Positions 31,211 through 38,076 of a DNA stretch of 41,039 bases are shown one piece after another. Origin of the DNA: an uncultured Prevotella sp. (lineage in GTDB: Bacteria > Bacteroidota > Bacteroidia > Bacteroidales > Bacteroidaceae); contig ONHE01000083.1 in NCBI GenBank assembly GCA_900317545.1, forward strand, positions 1 to 41,039, in the 5' to 3' direction. The notes beneath the pieces were generated by a model. The model was given only the letters and a program-made list of their open reading frames with translations, was not told where the DNA came from and did no database searches. How positions within the stretch are numbered: the stretch's first letter is position 1; every line of letters begins with the position of its first letter. The translations under genes were made by a program, and so were the position numbers.

Positions 31211-33847
31211 ATGAAGCGTATTCTTTCGATATTGATATTCCTTTGCGCCATGACGAGTGGCGCGGCCGGCAGGACCCGTTATTCCATCAATGAGGGCTGG
31301 CAGTTCCGTTTTGGTGAGGCTTCGCCGTCATCCGGTTCCGACACAGGTGCTTGGCGACGCGTCGATCTGCCTCATACCTGGAACGTGGATGACGTGGACG
31401 ATGAGGTCCCGGGATACCTGCGCGGCAGGGCATGTTATAAAAAGCAGGTTATGATCGACCGCCCGCAAGGCGCCGAACGTGTGTACATCTACTTTGAAGG
31501 CGTCAATCAGGAGGCGCATGTCTATGTCAACGGCCGTCTGGCAGGCAGCCATCGGGGTGGTTATACAGCCTTCTGTGTTGACTTGACAGACCGTGTCACG
31601 TTCGGCAAGCGCAATGAGCTGATGGTCGAAGTGACCAACAGTTACGACCGTTCCATTGCCCCGTTGTCGGCCGATTTCACATTTTTCGGCGGCATCTACA
31701 GGGATGTGTGGATGGTCTATACGTCGCCGATCCATCTGGCTAGTGATGATTATGGATCGTCCGGAGTGCGTGTCCGGACGCCGCATGCGGACGGGGTGTT
31801 CAAGGGAGTGGAAATCCTCACAAGAATCAACAGTCACATCAGTCGCAGGAAGACGGTCCGACTGGTCCACACGGTGCTCGATGCTGCCGGCACCGAAATG
31901 AAAAGCCAGTCGGTAAAGGTCAGGCTGGAGGCCGGCCGGAAGGATGCTTCGGACCGCACCGTGATCGGCATTCCGAACCCCCGGTTGTGGTCTGTGGATG
32001 ATCCTTACCTGTATGCCGTCCGCACCTGCATCTATGATGCTGATTCAGGGAAGCTGTTGGACGAGGCCACGACGCCGTTCGGATTCAGATGGTTCCGATT
32101 CGACCCGGACCGCGGATTCTGGCTCAACGGCAAGCCTCTGCAGCTGATCGGAACCTCGAGACATCAGGATTTCTACAAAAAAGGGAATGCACTCTCTGAT
32201 GATCTTCACATCCGTGATGTCAGAAAGCTCAAGGAGATGGGAGGCAACTTTCTGCGTGTGGCCCATTATCCGCAGGATCCCACGGTGCTTGAAATGTGCG
32301 ACCGGTTGGGAATCATTGCGAGTGTGGAGATCCCGGTCGTCAATGCCGTTGACAGCGGAGAGGCCTTCTTGGCCAACTGCAGGAACATGGAGATGGAGAT
32401 GATCCGGCAGAACGGAAACCACCCATCGGTCGTCATGTGGGGCATCATGAACGAAACGCTGCTGCGGATTCCCAAGGATCTGACCGACAAAGAAGGTTAT
32501 CTCGCCAAGGTCAGGGAGATTGCGGCTGCGCTCGATGCGACGGCCAGAACCGAAGATCCGGATCGTTACACCTTCCTCGCGATCCATAATGCCATCCCGC
32601 TGTACCGTCGCGCCGGACTGTTGGATGTCCCCATGGTACTGGGTCTCAATCTTTACCAGGGCTGGTATGAGGCAGATGTCACAGGCTTTGAGCGGACCTT
32701 GGACCAGCTCCATGCACAGTATCCCTACCTTCCGCTCATGGTCACGGAATATGGAGCCGGCGTCGATCCGAGGATCCATGCTGACCAGCCCGAGCGATTC
32801 GATTTTTCCCAGGAATACGGACTGGTCTATCACAGGCATTATTATCCGGAGATCCGCAAGCGTTCTTATCTGGCCGGAGCCAGCGTGTGGAACCTGAACG
32901 ACTTCTATTCGGAGCCTCGGGTCGACGCGGTGCCGCATGTCAACAACAAGGGACTGACCGGATTGGATCGGGAGGAGAAAGATGTCTACCTTTATTATAA
33001 GGCCTTGCTGGCCGGCGGACCGATGCTGCGTATCGGCAACCGGCATTGGGCCAACCGCGCATGCGTGGGCGACGGCGGGCGCGGCGTGATCAGTCTGCCC
33101 GTCTTCTCCAATGCCGAGACGGTCGAACTGCAGGCCAACGGACAGCGCGTGGGCCGCCGGAAGATAGACAACGGAGTGGCTTACTTCACCGTTCCGGTCA
33201 CTGACGGCGAGAACCTGGTAGCGGCGCGGGCAGTGGTCGGAGGCCGCACGGTCAGCGATGCACTGACATTCCGCGTGCAAGTGATTCCGCGGAACCTGCG
33301 GCAGGGATTTCCTGCAGACGGACTGCATGTCATGCTCGGATCGACCAGATATTTTGAGGATCGCACCGATGCCGTTTGTTGGCTGCCCGAACAGGAATAC
33401 ACTGTCGGCAGCTGGGGATATGTCGGCGGAGAAGTCTATCGCCGCAGCGGTGGTCTGCAGGGCACCGATGCGGATATCAGAGGCACAGAGAATGATCCGA
33501 TCTATCAGACCCAGCGGCGCGGGATCCGGTCATTCAAGGCCGACACGCCCGACGGGAGCTACCTCGTTGACCTGCATTTTGCCGTCCTCCAACAGGCTGA
33601 TCCCTTGGCTTATAATCTGACTCAGGGCCAACGTGAAGCGTCGGAGCGGGAGCGAAGTGTGTTTGATGTGGTCGTCAATGGCGACACGGTCTTCAGCGAT
33701 CTGGATCTCGTCAGCGAGGCAGGGGAGTTGCAGGCCGTCTGCAAGCGAATCGCCGTACAGGCCAGGAAGGGGCAGGGACTCGAGATCCGGTTCGTCCCCA
33801 AGTCGGGCCGACCGATCCTGAATGCCATCCGGATCTATCGTGAGTGA
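31211..33847 (+). CDS. GH2 glycoside hydrolase with C-terminal malectin-like domain
   Basis: 878 residues from the ATG at 31211 (MKRILSILIFLCAMTSGAAG signal peptide). GH2 jelly roll ~25-175 (DLPHTWNVDD, GGIYRDVWM), Ig-like domain, then barrel with acid/base E415 in MWGIMNETLL and nucleophile E513 in MVTEYGAG. These short-form motifs fit beta-galactosidase or beta-glucuronidase-type members and differ from the LacZ-type copy at 7624-10770. After a second beta-sandwich (~600-690), residues ~700-878 resemble a malectin/CBM57 domain (GSTRYFEDRTDAVCWLPEQEYTVGSWGYVGG ... VFDVVVNGDTVFSDLDL). It ends PUL 2; the next gene is convergent. Confidence 0.88.
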   Translation: MKRILSILIFLCAMTSGAAGRTRYSINEGWQFRFGEASPSSGSDTGAWRRVDLPHTWNVDDVDDEVPGYLRGRACYKKQVMIDRPQGAERVYIYFEGVNQEAHVYVNGRLAGSHRGGYTAFCVDLTDRVTFGKRNELMVEVTNSYDRSIAPLSADFTFFGGIYRDVWMVYTSPIHLASDDYGSSGVRVRTPHADGVFKGVEILTRINSHISRRKTVRLVHTVLDAAGTEMKSQSVKVRLEAGRKDASDRTVIGIPNPRLWSVDDPYLYAVRTCIYDADSGKLLDEATTPFGFRWFRFDPDRGFWLNGKPLQLIGTSRHQDFYKKGNALSDDLHIRDVRKLKEMGGNFLRVAHYPQDPTVLEMCDRLGIIASVEIPVVNAVDSGEAFLANCRNMEMEMIRQNGNHPSVVMWGIMNETLLRIPKDLTDKEGYLAKVREIAAALDATARTEDPDRYTFLAIHNAIPLYRRAGLLDVPMVLGLNLYQGWYEADVTGFERTLDQLHAQYPYLPLMVTEYGAGVDPRIHADQPERFDFSQEYGLVYHRHYYPEIRKRSYLAGASVWNLNDFYSEPRVDAVPHVNNKGLTGLDREEKDVYLYYKALLAGGPMLRIGNRHWANRACVGDGGRGVISLPVFSNAETVELQANGQRVGRRKIDNGVAYFTVPVTDGENLVAARAVVGGRTVSDALTFRVQVIPRNLRQGFPADGLHVMLGSTRYFEDRTDAVCWLPEQEYTVGSWGYVGGEVYRRSGGLQGTDADIRGTENDPIYQTQRRGIRSFKADTPDGSYLVDLHFAVLQQADPLAYNLTQGQREASERERSVFDVVVNGDTVFSDLDLVSEAGELQAVCKRIAVQARKGQGLEIRFVPKSGRPILNAIRIYRE

Positions 33848-33899
33848 CAGGCGGATGGCGGCATGGCGGCTGCCTCTCCGCAGCATCGGGTGCAGCTGA

Positions 33900-34586
33900 C
33901 TATGCCGGGCCGGTGAAGATCCATAACAGGACGAGGATCGTCAACGGATTGTCGGAGTCCTTGGCCTGTTGGCGCAGGCTTCGGATTGATCTGTAGACAA
34001 GTTTTCGGACGGATCCTGCGTTCATGCCGAGCAGCGTGGCGATCTCGCCGTAGTTCATGTTCTGCATGTAGCGGAGATAGATGGCCTCGCGCTGACGGGG
34101 CGTCAGTTGGTTGAGCATCGTCTCCACGGTCGACTTGAGGAGTGCCCGTTCCTCGTCGCCGATCAGCGTGTCGAGCACGGTGACTTCAGTCGCGAACGGG
34201 AGACGGGTGACATCGAAATCAGAAAATTTCGATGTCTTTTTGTAAATGTTGAATATATTGTTTCGGAACGAGCAGAACAGATAGGCTGTCAGACTGCTGA
34301 CATCTTTCAGTTGCCTGCGTTTGGTGAAGAGGTTGCAGAATACGTCTTGGGCAGCATCGCGGCAGGTGTCTTCGTCAAATCCCATGCTGATGCCGTAGGC
34401 CAAGAGGTCATTGATGCATAGGTCGTAGATAGCTGCGAAGTTCTGATAAGCGATTTCCTCTGCCGCGCTGTTCAGAAAAAGATCCCAGCAATCGTCTATT
34501 TCCTTATTTCGAGCTTTATTCACCATCCTTAGTCTATCATCTGCTTCTGCGTGGATGAATGTCCTTTGCGGGGGGTGTGACATCAT
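33900..34586 (-). CDS. ECF RNA polymerase sigma factor
   Basis: 228 residues if started at 34586; an ATG at 34526 (MVNKARNKEIDDCWDLF) is an equally good start. Region 2 lies at ~45-115 (AAIYDLCINDLLAYGISMGFDEDTCRDAAQDVFCNLF) and region 4 at ~160-215 (LNQLTPRQREAIYLRYMQNMNYGEIATLLGMNAGSVRKLVYRSIRSLR). No fecR follows: its downstream neighbour is the convergent end of PUL 2. It might serve the orphan FecR of PUL 2 or a distant locus. A strong housekeeping promoter lies about 75 bases upstream. Confidence 0.9.
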   Translation of the reverse strand: MMSHPPQRTFIHAEADDRLRMVNKARNKEIDDCWDLFLNSAAEEIAYQNFAAIYDLCINDLLAYGISMGFDEDTCRDAAQDVFCNLFTKRRQLKDVSSLTAYLFCSFRNNIFNIYKKTSKFSDFDVTRLPFATEVTVLDTLIGDEERALLKSTVETMLNQLTPRQREAIYLRYMQNMNYGEIATLLGMNAGSVRKLVYRSIRSLRQQAKDSDNPLTILVLLWIFTGPA

Positions 34587-34654
34587 TCATCCGAACAGCC
34601 GTTCTCATCGTCTGGTTGTCCGTCCAGTCGTCTGTTTGTCTGACGGTTATGTTC

Positions 34655-34733
34655 TATGCAAAGGTACGATAAATTTTATAAACCGCGCAAAGATGCACTG
34701 GATTTTATCCGCGGGATGCTCCCGCCGATGAGG
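34655..34733 (-). repeat. Dispersed promoter cassette, copy B
   Basis: Second copy of the element at 19713-19797, with matching order and spacing of blocks, including GCGGATAAAATCC and GTTTATAAAATTTATCGTA on the - strand. It lies directly in front of the sigma-factor gene. Confidence 0.7.
34659..34691 (-). promoter_or_regulatory. Promoter of the ECF sigma gene (TTTG-N21-TACCTTTG)
   Basis: On the - strand TTTG (34688-34691) and TACCTTTG (34659-34666) are separated by 21 bases, an exact match to the Bacteroidetes consensus and the same geometry as the WG-gene promoter at 19716-19748. Confidence 0.8.
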
Positions 34734-35030
34734 AAACCGACCGGAGGATGGGGCGGGAAATGGATGTGGACAGGAAGGATGCGGCCAGCAGGCAGGGAAA
34801 CGGAAAGGCCTCTCCCGTTGTGGGGAGAGGGCCGAAGCGTGCATTTTCAGTCCGCCGGCGTGCAGCGGGTGTCTTTCATGGTATCGGTCAGTTGCAAGGC
34901 CGGTGGCCACAATGGTCATATCGGTTTGCCTTCGTTGTCGTGGCGGTTTTCCGCAGTGGCAGTGACAGGTAGCCATTGTGGCCGTGACGGTCGTGTGCAG
35001 TGGATCCGGCGGCGGGCCGGACCGGCGGTC
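34734..35030. other. Intergenic region with large inverted repeat
   Basis: No gene was recognised. GGCCACAATGG (34905-34915) and CCATTGTGGCC (34973-34983) form an 11-bp inverted repeat around 57 bases. A compact hairpin TCCGGC/GCCGGA (35005-35021) lies just past the smalltalk stop and may end that - strand transcript, though no T-run follows. Confidence 0.45.
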
Positions 35031-35138
35031 TTATTGTCTGTCAGGGTCATCGTTGCTGCCGATGACGCCGAGGATGGCGGAGGCGAGCGCGATGACAAGG
35101 CGGACGATAAACCGCAGGGTCTTCATCTTTTCCATCAT
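35031..35138 (-). CDS. Smalltalk-type small membrane protein
   Basis: 35 residues, MMEKMKTLRFIVRLVIALAS then AILGVIGSND and DPDRQ. A short basic start, a single hydrophobic helix with small residues (~11-27) and the A-I-x-G-V-I-G block are those of the Bacteroidetes smalltalk family, usually encoded beside HU-like proteins and peptidoglycan amidases. It starts 27 bases after the HU-like gene on the same strand. Function unknown; toxin-like or membrane-sensing roles are speculation. Confidence 0.7.
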   Translation of the reverse strand: MMEKMKTLRFIVRLVIALASAILGVIGSNDDPDRQ

Positions 35139-35165
35139 GGTGCGTGGTTTAGATCAGTGGGATGG

Positions 35166-35633
35166 TTACGCGCCCTCACCCTCGGCGGGCTTAGTGGCGG
35201 GCGTCTTGCTGACGTTGTTGACCGGAGTCTGCTCGATGCGGATGCCCTCAAAGGCGCGGTAGAGACGCCTGCTGCCCTTGCCGCTGCCCTGGACCGAGAA
35301 GGCGGGAACAAAGTTGAGGCGATAGCCCGACACGTTCTTGGCTGCGTTGAACGCGGCTGCCGTGTCTGCGGGCTTGGTGCGGAGTCCGATCTTGAAGCTG
35401 CCGATGTCGGGTAGCACGATGCGATAACCGTCCTGGAGTCTGCTGACCATGACATTGGAGAGCTCCTTGAGCACGGCGAGACAGTCGGCCTCGGTGACGG
35501 TCGTAGCGTGGGCGATCTCCTTCGAGAGGGCGTTGAGATCCTTCACACCGGTGACCAAAGCGCGTGCATAAAACTTACCCTTGGTGGCCGAGTTGGCCCT
35601 GTTGTCCTGAAATAACTTGAATAATACTGGCAT
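35166..35633 (-). CDS. HU-like DNA-binding protein
   Basis: 155 residues. The N-terminal ~120 residues follow the HU/IHF pattern in its divergent Bacteroidetes form: an opening MPVLFKLFQDNR, helix pair LNALSKEIAHATTVTEADCLAVLKELSNVMVSRLQDGYRIVLPDIGSFKIGL, then the beta-arm region. The low-complexity tail (TPVNNVSKTPATKPAEGEGA) is usual for this group. It probably binds DNA as a dimer in the nucleoid. Its promoter is at 35767-35797, giving a leader of about 125 nt, and the smalltalk gene follows. Confidence 0.85.
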   Translation of the reverse strand: MPVLFKLFQDNRANSATKGKFYARALVTGVKDLNALSKEIAHATTVTEADCLAVLKELSNVMVSRLQDGYRIVLPDIGSFKIGLRTKPADTAAAFNAAKNVSGYRLNFVPAFSVQGSGKGSRRLYRAFEGIRIEQTPVNNVSKTPATKPAEGEGA

Positions 35634-35766
35634 TGTGTTTTTCTTTAATGGTTTGTGAATACGATGTTTTTGCTTGCCGAACGAGTGTTCCGAAGTCAGC
35701 GTTGCGGTTGTTTCCTTCGCGCGCAGGATGCTTCCGGCAGTGCCTCATGGAGCTCGTTTGCATGTG

Positions 35767-35797
35767 CAAAGGTAGTGATTCTGCAGACGGATGTCAA
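35767..35797 (-). promoter_or_regulatory. Promoter of the HU-like/smalltalk operon (TTG-N20-TACCTTTG)
   Basis: On the - strand TTG (35795-35797, in TTGACAT) is followed after 20 bases by TACCTTTG (35767-35774). The 305-bp divergent gap 35634-35938 contains this promoter and that of the M15 gene and no further gene. Confidence 0.75.
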
Positions 35798-35904
35798 GGG
35801 TGTAGGTGATACAGCGTGTCATACGACGGTCGATTGTTGACAGACGGGCTGCCGGTATCAGTCATTGTATCATTCCGGATGATGGCTGTCTGAGGAGGAA
35901 GGGG

Positions 35905-35912
35905 TAACTTTG
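35905..35912 (+). promoter_or_regulatory. -7 element of the M15 peptidase gene, TAACTTTG
   Basis: TAACTTTG matches TAnnTTTG and lies 26 bases before the ATG, leaving a short leader. A good -33 box was not found. Confidence 0.55.
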
Positions 35913-35938
35913 GGCCGACTTATAATAATGTATTTACC

Positions 35939-36379
35939 ATGAAAAACAATGTTTCGACCGAGCTGCTCACACATCATTTCACCCTGTGGGAGCTCACCCG
36001 TTCGGGCACGGCGATCCGTCTGCGGATCGAAAACCGCCCAAGTCCAGTCCACATCCGCCGTCTCCGTGCGCTCTGCACGGCCGTGCTTGAGCCGCTCCGT
36101 GCGCGCTTCGGTGCCATCAGGGTGACGAGCGGCTATCGCTGCGAGGCGCTCAACCGTGCCGTCGGCGGTGTGGAGACGTCGCAGCACCTGCTCGGCGAGG
36201 CGGCTGACATTCACGTCGCGAGCCGCGGGGAGGCGCTTCGGATGATGCGGTTCATTGCCGACAGGCTGCCTTTCGACCAGCTCATCCTCGAGCGCAGCTA
36301 TCGTTCGGGCGCGGGATGGATCCACGTCAGCTATCGCAGTGACGGACTGCCCAACCGTCATCAGGTGATCGGGCTGTGA
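35939..36379 (+). CDS. M15 family D-Ala-D-Ala carboxypeptidase-like protein
   Basis: 146 residues without a signal peptide. The M15A metal site is complete: VTSGYRCEALNRAVGG (~62-77), SQHLLGEAADIHV with H83 and D90, and GWIHVSY with H129. Such short proteins cleave peptidoglycan stem peptides; many are phage endolysins or cell-wall enzymes that leave the cytoplasm by other routes. It is divergent from the HU-like/smalltalk pair, a place where many Bacteroidetes have an amidase, so a cell-wall role linked to that module is plausible. A strong bidirectional terminator follows. Confidence 0.85.
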   Translation: MKNNVSTELLTHHFTLWELTRSGTAIRLRIENRPSPVHIRRLRALCTAVLEPLRARFGAIRVTSGYRCEALNRAVGGVETSQHLLGEAADIHVASRGEALRMMRFIADRLPFDQLILERSYRSGAGWIHVSYRSDGLPNRHQVIGL

Positions 36380-36413
36380 CGTCTGCCGTCCTCTGCCACC
36401 TGCAGAGACACAC

Positions 36414-36450
36414 AGAGCGGGATGTAACCATCGTGGTTGCATCCCGCTCT
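36414..36450. terminator. Bidirectional rho-independent terminator
   Basis: A 17-bp stem (36414-36430 with 36434-36450) has a single G-T type mismatch and a 3-nt loop TCG, between the converging M15 gene and the outer-membrane barrel gene. Its length and near-perfect pairing make it the strongest hairpin in the window. Confidence 0.85.
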
Positions 36451-36478
36451 TTCGTTGGATGGCCCTGCTGCAGACGGC

Positions 36479-37090
36479 TTACAGGGCGAACTTATAGCCT
36501 ACGGTCAGCTGCAAAACGCTGTTGGAGCCGTCCTGATCCTTGATGATCTTGGTCAGTCCGACATTCCAGCGGGCATCGAGGACGAGGTTGTTGCTGAACT
36601 GATAGGACAGTCCTACGGGGATCGAAAGGTCAAACTTGTTGAGCTTGGCATTGATGCCGGCATTGCGGAGTGCCTCTTCCACTCCTACCTCTGCGCTCAC
36701 TCCGCCCGTTGAGACTTTCACCTTGTCATTGATCATGAATCCCGGCTGCAGTCCGAACTTGACGGCCAGTCCCTTCGTCGCGTAGATGTTGACCAAGAGG
36801 GGGATGTTGATATAGTCAAACTTAATGGTCCCATTGATGCCTGAATCCTCGCCCTTGACCCCCTGCATGGAGTAGAGGGCACCGCCGGAGAGGCTGATCA
36901 TGTCGCTCAGCTGATATTCCAGCTCTGCTCCTGCGGCGAGTCCGAAGCGCGGGTCCGATCCGTCAGATTTGGTCACGCTGGCCATGTTGAGGCCCACTTT
37001 GGGCTGGATGGTCAAGGTTCCGGTTTCCTGTTGTGCATGGAGCGATGCCGAAAGGAGCAGACCCAATGCCATTACGATCATTTTTTTCAT
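36479..37090 (-). CDS. Outer-membrane beta-barrel protein (porin family)
   Basis: 203 residues from MKKMIVMALGLLLSASLHAQ (ATG at 37090); the longer frame upstream lacks a plausible signal sequence. The mature part alternates beta strands (TIQPKVGLNMASVTKSDG, RFGLAAGAELEYQLSDMISLSGGALYSMQGV, FDYINIPLLVNIYATKGLAVKFGLQPGFMI) and ends YKFAL, matching the small PF13568-like (PorT-type) barrels of Bacteroidetes, probably 8-stranded. Substrate and role unknown. It is a single-gene unit with its own promoter. Confidence 0.87.
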   Translation of the reverse strand: MKKMIVMALGLLLSASLHAQQETGTLTIQPKVGLNMASVTKSDGSDPRFGLAAGAELEYQLSDMISLSGGALYSMQGVKGEDSGINGTIKFDYINIPLLVNIYATKGLAVKFGLQPGFMINDKVKVSTGGVSAEVGVEEALRNAGINAKLNKFDLSIPVGLSYQFSNNLVLDARWNVGLTKIIKDQDGSNSVLQLTVGYKFAL

Positions 37091-37152
37091 AAACTTTACT
37101 TTTTTCGTTGATGATGTTTTGTTTTTATATATGTAGTGCGGCAAAGCCGGTG

Positions 37153-37160
37153 CAAATATA
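37153..37160 (-). promoter_or_regulatory. -7 element of the barrel gene, TATATTTG
   Basis: TATATTTG on the - strand matches TAnnTTTG and lies about 60 bases before the ATG at 37090 in an AT-rich stretch. The -33 box is not clear. Confidence 0.55.
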
Positions 37161-37310
37161 TAAAGAATTTTCGAATGAGGCATGTTTCCAGACAGAAAAA
37201 TGGGGGTGGCAGTGCGACGGGACAGTTTCGACGCGGCCGGGGCGGCGGGGAAGGGGGAGGAGACGAAAGGGAACGGGCTATATATATAAATAAGGTGTAG
37301 TTCGATGTAT

Positions 37311-37655
37311 TTAGAACAGAGTAAGTTGGCGATCAATGGAACGCTCAATAGCAATGGAGGGTTTCTTTGGGAAAAAGCAATAGGTAGCCAAGGCCTCCAG
37401 TGTATTGGCTACGACGTTCTCGACGCTTCTGTGTCTCGCACGCTCCACCTGAGCAATGCTCTTCAGCTCATCATTGACGGTTTCTATGATGACTCTCTTT
37501 CTAAGCAGGAGCTTGTCGGACAGGCTCATCAAGGCTCCCTTCATGTTGTTCTTTAGTTTCGTTATCAGTTGTATCCCGTCCACAAAGAGACGTTGTAACA
37601 AGTCCCTGCCGACAACAGAGCCAAGGAAGAACAAGGTGCTCAAGCCAAAGAACAT
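37311..37655 (-). pseudogene. Truncated IS982-family transposase
   Basis: An open frame of 114 codons whose C-terminal ~95 residues match the end of IS982-type DDE transposases: VGRDLLQRLFVDGIQLITKL, MSLSDKLLLRKRVIIETVNDEL, AQVERARHRSVENVV and the final YCFFPKKPS block. About two thirds of a full transposase is missing on the N-terminal side and no matching terminal inverted repeats were found. It is a dead remnant, and the surrounding sequence is more AT-rich than the rest of the window. Confidence 0.8.
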
Positions 37656-37662
37656 AAGTCTT

Positions 37663-37920
37663 CTATCTCTCTACAGTCACTGGAGGTCCCGTCCGACTGC
37701 TAAAAGCGGTGCCATGCCGTGTTATGGCTTTAAGGGAGTGATCGTTCAAGCAGGCTTTATGAGTATCAAAAACAACATCCTGTGAGTCCCCAACGTCAAT
37801 AATAAATACCTTATTCCAAATTGTTTCTGGATTTTCTTGCTTAAATTTTGGCAAAGAATCCAAGATCTTCTGTATGTCATTGAAGCAAAATAGTTATCTT
37901 TGCAAGTGTAATAACAATCT
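37663..37920 (-). other. Unrecognised coding fragment next to the IS remnant
   Basis: The - strand has an open frame with normal-looking protein composition (NDIQKILDSLPKFKQENPET, then IWNKVFIIDVGDSQDVVFDT) but it is short, lacks a convincing start and no family was recognised. It could be part of a gene broken by the insertion element. Confidence 0.3.
37895..37902 (+). promoter_or_regulatory. -7 element upstream of GH97, TATCTTTG
   Basis: TATCTTTG matches TAnnTTTG and points toward the small open frame at 37932 and the GH97 gene. The -33 region is weak. Confidence 0.5.
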
Positions 37921-37931
37921 ACTCCAATACA

Positions 37932-38072
37932 ATGAATTGCTTAAGTTCCTTTGATCCATTGAAGTCCCTTGCGGGCTTTGTTCTTGCTAAAGGAGCCTTG
38001 GGTTATTATGAAGCAATCAGCATAAAAGGCAACACAGTCTTGATGGAGCCCGATACCAAATACAATATATAA
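37932..38072 (+). CDS. Possible 46-residue small protein upstream of GH97
   Basis: An open frame of 46 codons begins 29 bases after the -7 box and ends 4 bases before the GH97 ATG, a spacing typical of an operon. The product (opening MNCLSSFDPLKSLAGFVLAK) has no recognised family, signal peptide or membrane helix. It may be a genuine small gene, a leader peptide, or the tail of a gene lost at the IS982 event. Confidence 0.35.
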   Translation: MNCLSSFDPLKSLAGFVLAKGALGYYEAISIKGNTVLMEPDTKYNI

Positions 38073-38076
38073 AAAA

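Noticed and set aside
32045-33328. Long open frame (427 codons) on the - strand inside the GH2-malectin gene
   Set aside because: It is antisense to a gene with clear catalytic motifs, has no domain or signal, and follows from the codon bias of the + strand gene.
34656-35414. 252-codon + strand frame across the sigma promoter, intergenic region, smalltalk and HU-like genes
   Set aside because: Starts inside a promoter, runs antisense to two supported genes and has a composition rich in R, G and D without domains.
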